A DNA stretch of 64,000 nucleotides from Acanthaster planci (taxonomy: Eukaryota > Echinodermata > Asteroidea > Valvatida > Acanthasteridae): positions 1,265,894 to 1,329,893 of the forward strand of contig NW_019091427.1 of NCBI RefSeq assembly GCF_001949145.1, read 5' to 3'. The notes beneath the pieces were generated by a model. It worked only from the letters and a program-made list of their open reading frames with translations. It did no database searches and was not told the DNA's origin. This document shows, piece after piece, positions 26,826 to 38,800 of the stretch. A program made the position numbers and the translations under genes. Positions within the stretch are counted from its first letter, which is position 1; each line of letters starts with the position of its first letter.

Positions 26826-26880
<55 letters not shown>

Positions 26881-29800
26881 ACAACAACAACAGCAACAAC
26901 AGCAGCAGCAACGGCAACAACAACAACCACGCCCTCTTTTGTTCCGCTCGGAGCGGATACGCTTCCATGTAACGCGCACGAGATCACGCAGTGCGGTCCT
27001 CAGTCCTCAACGCACATGAATTTTTTTATTTCACTGACGTTGTCGGACCTCAGAGAGCGAATGAAAATATTATTTTGACTACTTGATTTGAGTAATACTG
27101 GGCTGCAAAAGTAATTCGGGGCTGTGGGAATTTTAATCCCTGCCACTATTTTGTAAAATCACGTTTCACAAATAGAGCCCATACTCCATTCTTGACAAAA
27201 ATAATTATAACTGATATATTTATCACGCTGACACCCTTCCCTCCATCGGTTCATACATTTATGAATACTAGCGTAACTGAGAGAAGGGGCATGGATTCCC
27301 CCCCCCCCTTTGCCCCAGGTACCTGGTTTTGAGAGGCAGGAACATTGCATTGGTCAGCACTGTGCTCTGTTTTGCTAATGATTTAAGCTTTTGGTTTCGC
27401 CATGATTGATATACCTCTATGGACCAATTAAGATTTTTTTCGACCGCCATGATGGCGTCTAATTCTGGTTGTCGAATTACACTATAATAGAGATAATTTC
27501 ATTTCAATTTCAAGTGTATTGGAAGATTGGACATAATTTTTGTTCGGTAATATGATACATCCTCTTATTGCTTTTTGAGCGTTTGACTTTGTTGATTATA
27601 GAGAAAATTAAGACGTAATGACTAGGCCTGCAATAAATAAACATGTAAAGTATGCTTTTTTATTCACCATTCACGGAAATGTAAATGAAAATGTACAGTG
27701 ATGCACCCAAGAGTGTTACATCGACATTAATTTATTACCTAAACCTTCATGCCCTTGTAATAATGAAGACAGAAGTGTTACAAATGTACCAACCTTTAAT
27801 AGTGGGAAGATCGTCCACATACAAAGCCTCTCCCGTGGCCTGTTTTAGGGCGGACTGATGGGTCAAAGGTCGACCCACTGCATCAGACTCGGGCTGACCA
27901 GGTGGTACCTCCTGTGATATTGAAATTTTGAAGATCAGTTCTCTTGCGTGGGGGAACCTCTTTTTTTTTTTAATTCGGAATGATGAAGACTGATGTTGAG
28001 TAAAAGCTTTTGCAAATTCTTTTGCCGATAAGAAAAAAAATTACCTGATACATCTGTACTCCCATTGCAGGATGCTTTTGATAGCTCTGAGTGGCCGTCT
28101 TGTAGGACGTTGGCACACTGATTTCATTCAATCCGGGCTTGGCGATGAATGAAACAAACAATTTTACTTAATTCTAAACTATTAAACAAAACGCACATCG
28201 CCAGCAAGAAAACAAAACAACTTTGAATTTCACAGTTCCTAACTAAAACCACCTTTATATATACTGGCCAGTCGTTCGTCACGTGTTTTTATTGGAAAGC
28301 AAAAGCAGACCATTTCGAGGGTCCTTGCAATGAATTTTTAGACACTCTTTTTGGGTAAAGTGTTTTGAAAATAATTGCACTTATATTAGCTTTCGGGAGA
28401 GCTGGGCGCTGCTGCTGTGAATTCATGGAAGGCGCTGCTCAGTTTGGTTTCCAGCTCAAACCAAGAGAAGACGTGATATTACATTTTTAATCATGGATGA
28501 GGATGTTCACATTAGAACATAAGCCAAATAGGTTCAAAAATCTTTCAAAGTAAGAGATGAAAAATTAATATATGGTAAATGGAAACGTACATTGTATACA
28601 TGTGGATTGGGTTTTCGGTCCTTACCTGATTTCATGGGTTTTACCCAGAATATTCCTCTGGGGTTTTTGTGCACAATTAAACTCATTGTCTTCTTTTCTC
28701 TCTACAGGTTTCTTCAAACTTACGAGCTACAGTGGCTATACCCTTTTGAGAAATCCTTGGTTTCATTACCAGAAAGGTGCATCCTCAAGGTTTTTATAAA
28801 GACATTNTCAGGAATGCGGGAGAAATATTCCGAGTTTTAAGCAATGAGCTGATTCAACCTTTGCAACTACTGTATACGTTATACGAATACGATACTATAC
28901 GATATGCAACAAAATGTACCAGTAACTGTATTTTATATTTTCAAATCTTTTCTCAAATTTCATGAATAAGATGTATTAACAAGTATGCTCATAATGACAT
29001 CATACCGTAGTCCTAAGCGTACTATTTCACATAGTCTGTCCCTGTGAACGGCTGGTGAGGTACGTCCAGACTTTCACGAATTTTAAGGCCATAGCATTTC
29101 TTCAGTTTACCAGATCTTGTTTAATCCGCTCCGAGCAGAAGTGCACCCCCAATCGGCGAAATAATGACAGATGGTTACAAGCGGGTTCTTGCACGCGTTC
29201 TGCGTGTACGCACCATGCATGCCGCAATCCGTGACTTCGTCACAAAGGCAGACGGGCCACGATTTGCAGGCTTCCATCGGACGATCGCTGAAGTTGCGCA
29301 TTATTGAACTACCGGTTCCATGGTTCCTCGTAAACGGCAATCAATGCATGTAACCATATGTACAGTGCACGTGTGCAGTGGGCGTGGTTTAAACTGATGT
29401 GACGTCACATTTACGAACCGGATAAACTAGTTACTCGTACCCAGGGTGTCCCGTATCAAACGCACAAAAACATGCACGCCTCATGGCGCGCACCTATGCA
29501 GTGAGTACCAAAAAAACCCGCCCTTTTTTGTTCCGCTCGGAGCGGATTATTTATTCTTCGAAAAAACACCTAGGGCCTATGTGTGCACTCATCTGATAAC
29601 TCCGAGGCTAAATTCTCCAGGTCAGTCCAGTCAGGCTCAGAATATTGATGGTTTCATATAAACGGTAGTTATGAGGCTTACCTTCTCAGGTATGCCACAT
29701 TAAAATTTTAAAAAAGTTTGATGGCAATTTAACTTTTACTCCGATTCAACGCATGTTATAGTTGAATCACCATTGAGAGTTGAATACGAGAGTTGGCTAA

Positions 29801-32800
29801 AGTTGATCTTTCATAGCTGGAGAGATATGAGGAGAAGACATTCTGATAAGTCATACCTCCCTGTCAGCGAAAAGTAAGTCATCTTGGATCGGCGTTGCAC
29901 CTAATTCGTTGCTCCCTGGGACATCACCGACGTCCACAAAAGCATGAACGCCATCCACTGCTAAAGCTGCACTTGTATCCACGGATCTATGTCATTTTGG
30001 TCACATTAAAAATATCTTTGATTTCATAAAATTTAGGCTCCACATACGTGAAGAGGGTTGAAAGCATTTCAAAAAAGCATCAGGTCGAAAAAGCAGTTAC
30101 AAACATTGCTCCCTGATAAAATTATGGATGCATGTTTATTTCAAATACGCCGCACCTGGAGATAAAAGATTACAATATAAAATTACAAGGAAATTGGAAA
30201 GCATCGTTACGTTAGAAAAAGGTTTGTTCTTTCAACATCCCACAGCTGTTAATCAGTTAAAAAAAACTAAAGTCAATGCCCCAGGCTTAATTGTCAGAGA
30301 AGTTTTGTGTCAAAGTTCATGCTTGCTCAATGTGGTGCATATTCTGAGGTTTGAGGTTAATACAAAGGAACCTGAAGAGAACTTACAGGATGTTGGCATG
30401 AGCTTTCTTGCTTAAGACCAAGCCAAGGTAGAGTTCACCTGGGGAATAACGGGGTTAAGTAGGATTTTTGAGTTAGTTCAAGAACCCGCCAGAAGCGTAA
30501 AGCGTTTGGTCTTACACAGCGTCAGAGGTGATGACAGTAGACAATAGATGATATAAAGCTAGAGGGGTCAGGCCTATTCTTGTGCGCTACGCCAAGTTTT
30601 CCCTAGCACAGGGCGTCATGATGCTCTATCCGCCCCGAGCTGAAGTGCACCCCCAATCGGCGAAAAGAAACTGAGACAAGTGGTTCTTGCACGCGTTCTG
30701 CGTGTACACAAAAACCATGCATGCCAGATTAAATTAGTTACGCGTTCTCAGCGTGCTCCCCGTCAATACTTGCACGCGTCATGGCGCGCCTAAGTACCAA
30801 AGTACCAAAACAACAACAGCAGCAACGGTAACAACATCAACCACGCCCTCTTTTGTTCCGCTCGGAGCGGATACGCTTCTACGTAACGCGCACGAGATCA
30901 CGCAGTGCAGTCCTCAACGCACATGAATTTTTTTATTTCACTGACGTTGTCGGACCTCAGAGAGCGAATAAAAATATTATTTTGATTACTTAATTTGAGT
31001 AATACAGGGCTGCAAAAGTAATTCGGGGCTGTGGACATTTTAATCCATGCCACTATTTTGTAAAATCACGTTTCACAAATAGAGCCCATACTCCATTCTT
31101 GACAAACATAATTATGACTGATATATGTAACAGGCTAACACCCTTCCCTCCATCGGTTCATATATTTATGAATACTAGCGTAAATGAGAGAGGGGGCATG
31201 GATTCCTCCCCCCTTCGCCTCAGATACCCGGTTTTGAGAGGCGGGAACATTGCATTGGTCAGCACCGTGCTCTGTTTTGCTAATGGTTTAAGCTTTTGGT
31301 TACGCCATGATTGATATACCTCTGGACCAATTAAGATTTTTTCGACCCATTATAACGGAAAATGTGAATACCGACAGGTAGAGCTTGCTGAAGCACCGGA
31401 GCACCGTGAGGAAGCGCTCTGATGCAACAGGGAAACACCCTGTTGTATTGAAATACCGAATGCACGGTAATAGCTTTGGAGAAACTTAGAAATTTCACGA
31501 TGTACTTTAATGAGGGGTTTTGCCCTGAAATGGTTTAAATTTATTAACTTTACTGTAGGTCGAAAGCCATTAATGTTTCACTGCCTCTGCAAAAATTCGA
31601 CCTCACTGCGATATGCGGGGCGGGGGATAAAGAGGGCGCAGCGTTTCTTTGATATGTACAGTGAGTATGGGCGTGCATTGGCCACTGTACCTTCACCAGA
31701 GTACCTTTTACTCACACGCACGTTCTTAAGCTTGAAGCGCGCGTACATTTGGCAAATCACGACACCCTACTGGTCAAAGAGGCATGTAACGCGCACGCAC
31801 CACCTGTCCATGAGCGTTGCTCCACCGCCATGATGGATTCTAATTTTGGTTGTCGAATTACACTATAATGGAAATAAATCTAAATTTCAAGTGTATTGGA
31901 AGATTGGACATAATTTTTGTTCGGTAATATGATACATCCTCTTATTGCTTTTTGAGCGTTTGACCTTTTTGAGTATAGAGAAAATTAAGACGTAATGACT
32001 AGGCCTGCAATAAATAAACATGTAAAGTATATTTTTTTTATTCACCATTCACGGAAATGTAAATGAAAATGTACAGTGATGCGCCCAAGAGTGTTACATC
32101 GACATTAATTTATTACCTAAACCTTCATGCCCTTGTAATAATGAAGACAGAAGTGTTACAAATGTACCAACCTTTAATAGAAGGAAGATCGTCCACATAC
32201 ACAGCCTCTCCCGTGACCTGTTTTAAGGCGGACTGATGGGTCAAAGGTCGACCCACTGCATCAGACTCGGGCTGACCAGCTGGTACCTCCTGTGATATAA
32301 GTATTGAAGATCAGTTCTCTAGAGTGGGGATACCTCCTTTTTTTAAATTCGGAATGAGGAAGACTGATGTTAAGTAAAAACTGTTGCACAAATTCTTTTG
32401 TCGATAAGAAAAAAAATTACCTGATACATCTGTACTCCCATTGCAGGATGCTTTTGATAGCTCTGAGTGGCCGTCTTGTAGGACGTTGGCACACTGATTT
32501 CATTCAATCCGGGCTTAGTGATGAATGAAACAAACAATTTTACTTAACTCTAAACTATTAAACAAAATGCACATCGCCAGCAAGAAAACAAAACAAGGTT
32601 TCTTCAGACTTACGAGCTACAGTGGCTATACCCTTTTGAGGAATCTTTGGTTTCATTACCAGAAAGGTGCATCCTCAAGGTTTTTATAAAGACATCGCCA
32701 TGCATAGGCCCTTTTACTGTCACCGTTTTACAGATTGTAAACAAACGACGCTAACAATTATTACTGGCAATAGCTCACCATCTTCAAACTAATTTGCTCC

Positions 32801-35800
32801 AGGACGGTCAAGTAGAATTTAAAGAAGAAACTCAAGGTGAGCGACTGGCGATAGGGCTCCATGCCCCCTGGAGCACCGGGAGGCAGAGGTAAATCCTCTC
32901 CAAGCGTAGGATACATTGCCTCAACCAAATCGTGTTCCCATTTCCTGCAGGCGAAATGGTGACTTATTACATCAGGGCTGCCCAAGACGTTCACGGTCAA
33001 TGGAAATCTCTTTGAAAATACATTATATGAAAAGTAAGAGAGGCTGACTGTAGTCATACAGATAATGCAAAGCGAAGTGAAAATTCCATTCTTTGATATT
33101 CTTACGCCGCTAAAAAATGTACTTTTTAATGACGTTACTGAAACTGGATACTAACTTATGAACAGGATCATCCATGCGTCACTAGCAGTCTTGAATCCAA
33201 CCATAAGGAAGTATCATTTGATTTACATGTAAGGAAGACGAACATGTATTACGCTCAAGGTATTTTATAACACAGAGTGACAATCTTATCTATAGGCCCA
33301 ATTCTAGGCTTAATCAAATATTTGTATACCACTGAGAACATCTAAACTTACCTTCCCGTGATAGCCTTCATTGTCTTCTTGGCCAAGACTGTTGTTGGAG
33401 CCATGCCTCCATAGGCCAGGGTGCAATCCGCGACCACATTGCTGCCGGGCTTAAAGATCACTCTCATACCTGCATTGACTATGGAGACATCATCTTCGCG
33501 TCGTGAAGCTTGCTTGTACCCGTAGAAATACTCGTTCTGCCAAACAGTTTATGTTGCCCATCAGAAAATTCTTTGACCTCTCGATTTGACGTCATAAAAC
33601 ACATGCAACACTACCAAATAGTGCATTCTTTCAACGGCCCCCTTAGAACTAATGTTCACACGGCTATGCGTTTTATTCTGTGAACTACATTACCCCTACT
33701 GTGTTAAGTTGTTTGATAGTGTAAATGAAATGTTAAAGATGGCACCCGTATCACCGGGACACAGTCAAACTTATTTCGTGATGTCTTATTTGTTTCATCT
33801 GCATTTACCTCACTTGTGAACGGGATGTCTACGGTCACAATGACTTCATCTTTGCCAATCACGCTCTTTCTGTAACCGGTGAAGAAATTGCCATCCATAG
33901 TAACGGTACGTGTACCTAAATAGAAAAATAATAACTTACACACACAAATAAGAAATGACATGAGTTGGGTCAAAGAGTTATCTAAATACTTTCACGCTGT
34001 GGGCAACTGTTAGTTGAACAAAGTTCAGTAAGTCAATTTTTGTTATAATGACCCCATTGCAACAAGGGTTTTTCTTATCGTTTTCAGAGGCTGAATTACG
34101 TTTCTTGATCCTAAAAGAGCCGGGTTATTTTGGTCCATCTCACAGCCGAGGGATTTAAAAATACCCCTTATCATTACAAATGCAAAGTTGGAACTCAATC
34201 AAACATATAGCTTTGTTGTTACGGTCATTTGAAGTTCAAGGTTAAACGCGTGCCAGCCCGAGAGCACACAGCGTAGAAAAAGTATATTGGGCTGACCTGT
34301 CTCGGAAAAATGCACGCTACGCAAGAACCGTTTTTCACAAAATCGGTGTCAAAATGACTGTAAAGACTTACTCTCAAATCTTTAAAAGGCTCAACTTCTG
34401 AATAAAAATGTACTGTGGCGATATCGGGAAGAAAATGGGGGGGGGCTCCGCTCTTACTCTTTTAGGGTTAAACCACAACCCAGAAGGAATGTGGATATTC
34501 CAACTTTACGACTTCTTCGCATCTTTTTACACCTCCCCATATCTTTATCCTGTCGTGCCCGTAGCTGTGTATTGTGATTACCTGTTTGAGATGCGAGCTG
34601 CAGTGTGCTCATTGAAGCCATCAGCAGGGGATTCAGATCAGATATGGGACTTCCAGTCGCTATGTTGCCACCGAGCGACTAAAATTTAATGTCAAACAAT
34701 TTATAGAAATCAAACACAGCCCTAACAAATAAATGGGAAAATGTGTAGTTATCTTAACTTCATTTTCATTTTGGTTCTCTAATACAAAATCTGGGGTTGA
34801 TGGATGGATTTAAAAAGCGGTTGGACAAGGATCTTCTTGTGTATAGTGCAATACTGGTGCATCATCTTGCAAAGAACATAAAAGTTGATAACGTATAAGA
34901 CTACTTACGGCGACATTTCTGATCTGGTGTCCAGCAAACCAGCGAAGCATCTCCACAATGGCTGCATACAGTCGAGTTTTATGCTCTGTAGAAAAATGTG
35001 TAAAGACGCAACCAAAAATGGTCACTTATCACACGGTTTGTGCTTTGGAAAGGATGCTTTCACAGTTATTTCTCTCACAGAGTGAATTTAAAAAATATTT
35101 GTTCGAACATTTAGGCTATTAGCCTTTACTACTGACGCGAGACAAACAAATGCAGCCAAAGATCTTTCTAAATTAAACTGCAGTGATCTTCCTGATAATT
35201 TTTACTCCCACTCGCACAGACCGGGACTTTCACAGTCCTTCTTCGTAACATGGTCGATTTCTGTTGTCTGCCAGTCTTTTCCTGCATGCTTACCTGGCTG
35301 TGCTTGCATAACCGACGGGAGAAAGTGATTCAGTTCAGTTAGAGACACAGATGCTCCCACTTTGACTCCGGTGGGCGTGGTACTGATTTCAGTCAAAGCA
35401 GGGATATGATTCACGTCAATCAAGACAGGGTAGACTTGATCCTTAAATTTCACTTCCACACCTTAATTAACGCAACACACAAATCGGAAAAAGTTACTTT
35501 TCCCAAAGAAATGCAACCATCAAACTTTTTAGGGGCAATTTCCACCTATTCAATGTTTCTTGCTTTGAGAATAAACTTTATCTTTCCTGCTCTAAAATGG
35601 AAGGGATACATATTCTCTCTGGGTACTTCTGTATGTTGTTTTCAGTGCAGAAGATTCAGCTTCACTCACCAATTTCTGAGTTTCCTACCACCATCTTAGC
35701 TTCTGGGTATTTGTCCTTTATGTCGAGCACTTGTTGCACTGTGACTGGGCGAAACCAAGTAATTTGCTCACTGACGAATTTCAACAATTTGGTAGGCTCT

Positions 35801-38800
35801 TCTCTGTGCCTGAGCTATTCAAGTAAATGAAAATTGGTCATTTGAAAAACGGGGGCATTTCTCTAGTAAAATTTCACCCAACAATTTAATAGTGTTCTTT
35901 GAGTCGAGCAAATCTGGATAACAAAAAATACATGTTCGTTTATTGGCGTGAAACAGTCTTAACTTGTTGAATAAATAAAAAGTCGCCACTCCCTCAACAT
36001 TTTTTGCGATATTGACGCACTGCAATTTTTTGTTGAGTTGAGCCTTTAGGAGCTTTTAGAGTAATTCTTTGCAGTCATTTTTACACTATTTTTGCAAAAT
36101 TTTAACATGCTGTTCTCGCGTAGGGCGCCTTTTCTCGAGACAGGTCAGCCAAAAAATGTATGCTTTTTCCACCGCCGTGCTAAACACGCGTACTAGTACG
36201 CATGTAGCCATGAACTTCAAATGACTTATAACAACAAAACAAAACCTTCAATTGAGTTCAAATTTCATATTTATAATGATAAAGAGTGTTTATACGGGCT
36301 AAATTTTAAAAAATCAGGCCTGGCACAGCCGAGTTCTTAGGGGTGGGGCGGAATCCACCCCCTGGCTGCCAAACTAACCCGACTCTTTTAGGGTTAAAGC
36401 ACTGGCGTAAATCACGGGGGATGGGGTTTTATATATATATCCCCATCACTTTTGACAGGGCGTGGGTTATTGAATCTTCCCCACTTTTCCGTAGTGCAAA
36501 AATATAAGGCAGATTTTGAAGATTATTTTTTCGGACTTTCCAACAACCAAAATGAATCCGTTAGCAAGGGAGAATAATAAAAAGCCATTCTGCAGGAATG
36601 TGCTACATTATGCGTCATGAACATCACCCCCATATAGTGTCAGGCGATGTCAGCAATCCCTCTTCCGGCTTTGAAAGTTTCCATGGTTGGACAAGTTTCC
36701 CCCCCCCCAAGGGTCTGCCAGTCAATTTGTGCCAGAATGTTTTTCTAACAAATTTACGCCACGGATTTAAAGACATACATGTTGGTGACAACAGTCGCTA
36801 CGTTCCCAACATCTCCGCCACGGGCACCTCGTAATTGTCAATTTCATGCATTGGCTATCGTGAGAGCACAAGCGGCGGCCCAAAGTGTTATCGAACAAAA
36901 TGTATAGCTAACAGGTGCCAACAAATCGTTCATTTTTGTAGCAGTGATTTATTTGAAGATTGAGTTTCGTCGTTGGTTGGGTCACATTTTAATTTTTTCC
37001 AAAATTTATAATTTTCATAAATTCCAAGTCTTAGACCGGTATTTAATTGAAGCTTTGTGATCATTTTGACTTGTGTCAACATCTCCCCTGGACATGACTA
37101 CACGCAACAGTGGGTGTGTTCAGTGTTCACTATCCAGAGGTCACTATTCACTGTACGATCTTTCCATGTCTAGACACCTTAGAGAAAGGAACAGACGTAG
37201 GCCTTTACGGTAAAATCAGGTTTCTTATCGAAATGCAGAATAATTGGCGTTTTAAAAAGGTGGCTGAGGACAACATAAAAGTTTTTGCCTCATTTTAGGC
37301 AGCGTTCATTAAGCCACGATTCGGAGCAGAAAGTAGTGTAGAAGATATTTACCATGAGCTCCGGCGGGAATATGGGTTCTTGAGAAGGATCGTACGGCAC
37401 AAACTCACTGGGATCAAACAAGCTAGTAGACACCTGGAGTCGAACAGAAAAGCTGCACCCATTTGAAACGAACAAACTACTCATAAAAATGAATCAAAAA
37501 TAAAAACACGAATAAAACAAATAAAAAGCATATCCTAAGGCCAAAAAAGTCTCTAGTTTCTGGTCATCTCTCGCATCCCCGAAGACCTGCACGTTGGAAA
37601 ATAAAAGAGTTTTTACTAGGTGTAAAACGATGTCCAAAACCTACCAATATTGCTTAATCGACTGGAGTACTGCTATTGCAGAATTTTAATGTGTTTTTGA
37701 TGGGGTATGGTTTAGTAATACATGTATGTGAACTAAGGTTGATTTCGCTAATCACCATGACTACCTATTTGCAACCTCTGATGGGTACCTTGTTACCTAT
37801 GGTTCAATGGGGAATTTTAAACCATTAGTAGGGCATAAGCTGCACAGAATGAGAGTGCCGTTTCCTCATTAAGAGCTTGCGTAATTGTAGCATTCATCGT
37901 GGAGATGGTTCGTGAGTAGAAGGCTAAGCTTTCAAGTTAATGTAACTATCGCTTACTTACCCCGTCTGCAACCTCACTGCAGCCAGTGGAGTTCTTGTTA
38001 CTTCCGCAGCATCCTTCCTACAAAAATATGTTTTTGAAATTCTTTATGTGCTTTTTCGTCTGAGAGTGATAGATTGTGAATATATAAACTCAGAAAGTGT
38101 TGATCCTACAGTGATATCAGGCCATGTTCATTTGGTTTAGTGCCGGAATTTCAATTAAGCCTTGGCCATTATTCAGCCTCATGGAGTGTAGTTCTGACCT
38201 TAGTGAACGACTTGTACCCCTGCAGGATGGCGCGGTAGCCTGTGCAGCGACACAGATTCCCCTCGAAAGCACTCTCAATCTCCTCCATAGTTGGCTGTGG
38301 ATTGTTCCTCAGCAGCGTGTACATTGACATGACGAAGCCCGGAGTGCAGAAACCACACTGACAGCCGTGGGCCTTAGCAAGGCGCTCCTGTATATAATGA
38401 CACCAAAGTATTTCTCTTTCTTGTTCCCATATTCGTTGGTGAATCATTTTGATTGGTTGATTGGTTAGTTTTGCAGCTGTTTTGTTGAAAAGCCGTGAGC
38501 CCAGGAGCCAACAGTGAACAATATTGAAAGGTGAAGCCCTGGATGGAAACTGGAAAGGAAAAGTCAATTATATGGGTGAATCCCGCAACAAGAGTGGGCC
38601 GTATTATTTCCCTTTAAAGGTATTACGAATAACCCGTTCTGGGCAAAATGAACGTTATTTAAATCTCTGTATTCTCGAAAAAAATTGGGGATTCAGTTGA
38701 GCCCCTAAGATTTTGCTTAAATGGTGTAAGTAATCTATCATTTTATTTGTATACTTATTTTTTTTTTGGGGGGGGGGAGTTACTGCAGACTAAAGTTTGA

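Larger units (their letters stand above)
24927..28806. repeat. Tandem duplication unit B (3.9 kb, holds XDH exons 15-18, second copy)
   Basis: Unit B starts CCAGGAATGCGAGAGAAATA and ends TTTATAAAGACATT. It aligns along its length with 28808-32696 in direct orientation at a few per cent divergence. Compared with unit A it has a (CAA)n/(GTT)n expansion (26738-26890) and about 490 bp of extra sequence at roughly 28220-28705. It lacks the insertion seen in unit A at about 31345-31825. It carries XDH exons at 28137-28045, 27911-27794, 26574-26523 and 26119-25990. Confidence 0.95.
28808..32696. repeat. Tandem duplication unit A (3.9 kb, holds XDH exons 15-18, first copy)
   Basis: Unit A starts TCAGGAATGCGGGAGAAATA immediately after unit B and a single N. 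It ends with the same 100-bp block as unit B (28707-28806 and about 32597-32696). It carries exons at 32513-32421, 32289-32172, 30438-30387 and 29986-29857. It has about 480 bp not in unit B near 31345-31825, and about 220 bp (30598-30820) where unit B has the trinucleotide expansion. Confidence 0.95.

Noticed and set aside
26571-27078. Long frames encoding poly-Gln, poly-Asn, poly-Val, poly-Cys or poly-Leu
   Set aside because: They are translations of the (CAA)n/(GTT)n repeat in several frames and carry no independent protein signal.
31510-31833. Plus-strand frame of 107 codons in duplication unit A
   Set aside because: It lies in the roughly 480-bp insertion absent from unit B, shows no motif, and is antisense to the host gene.
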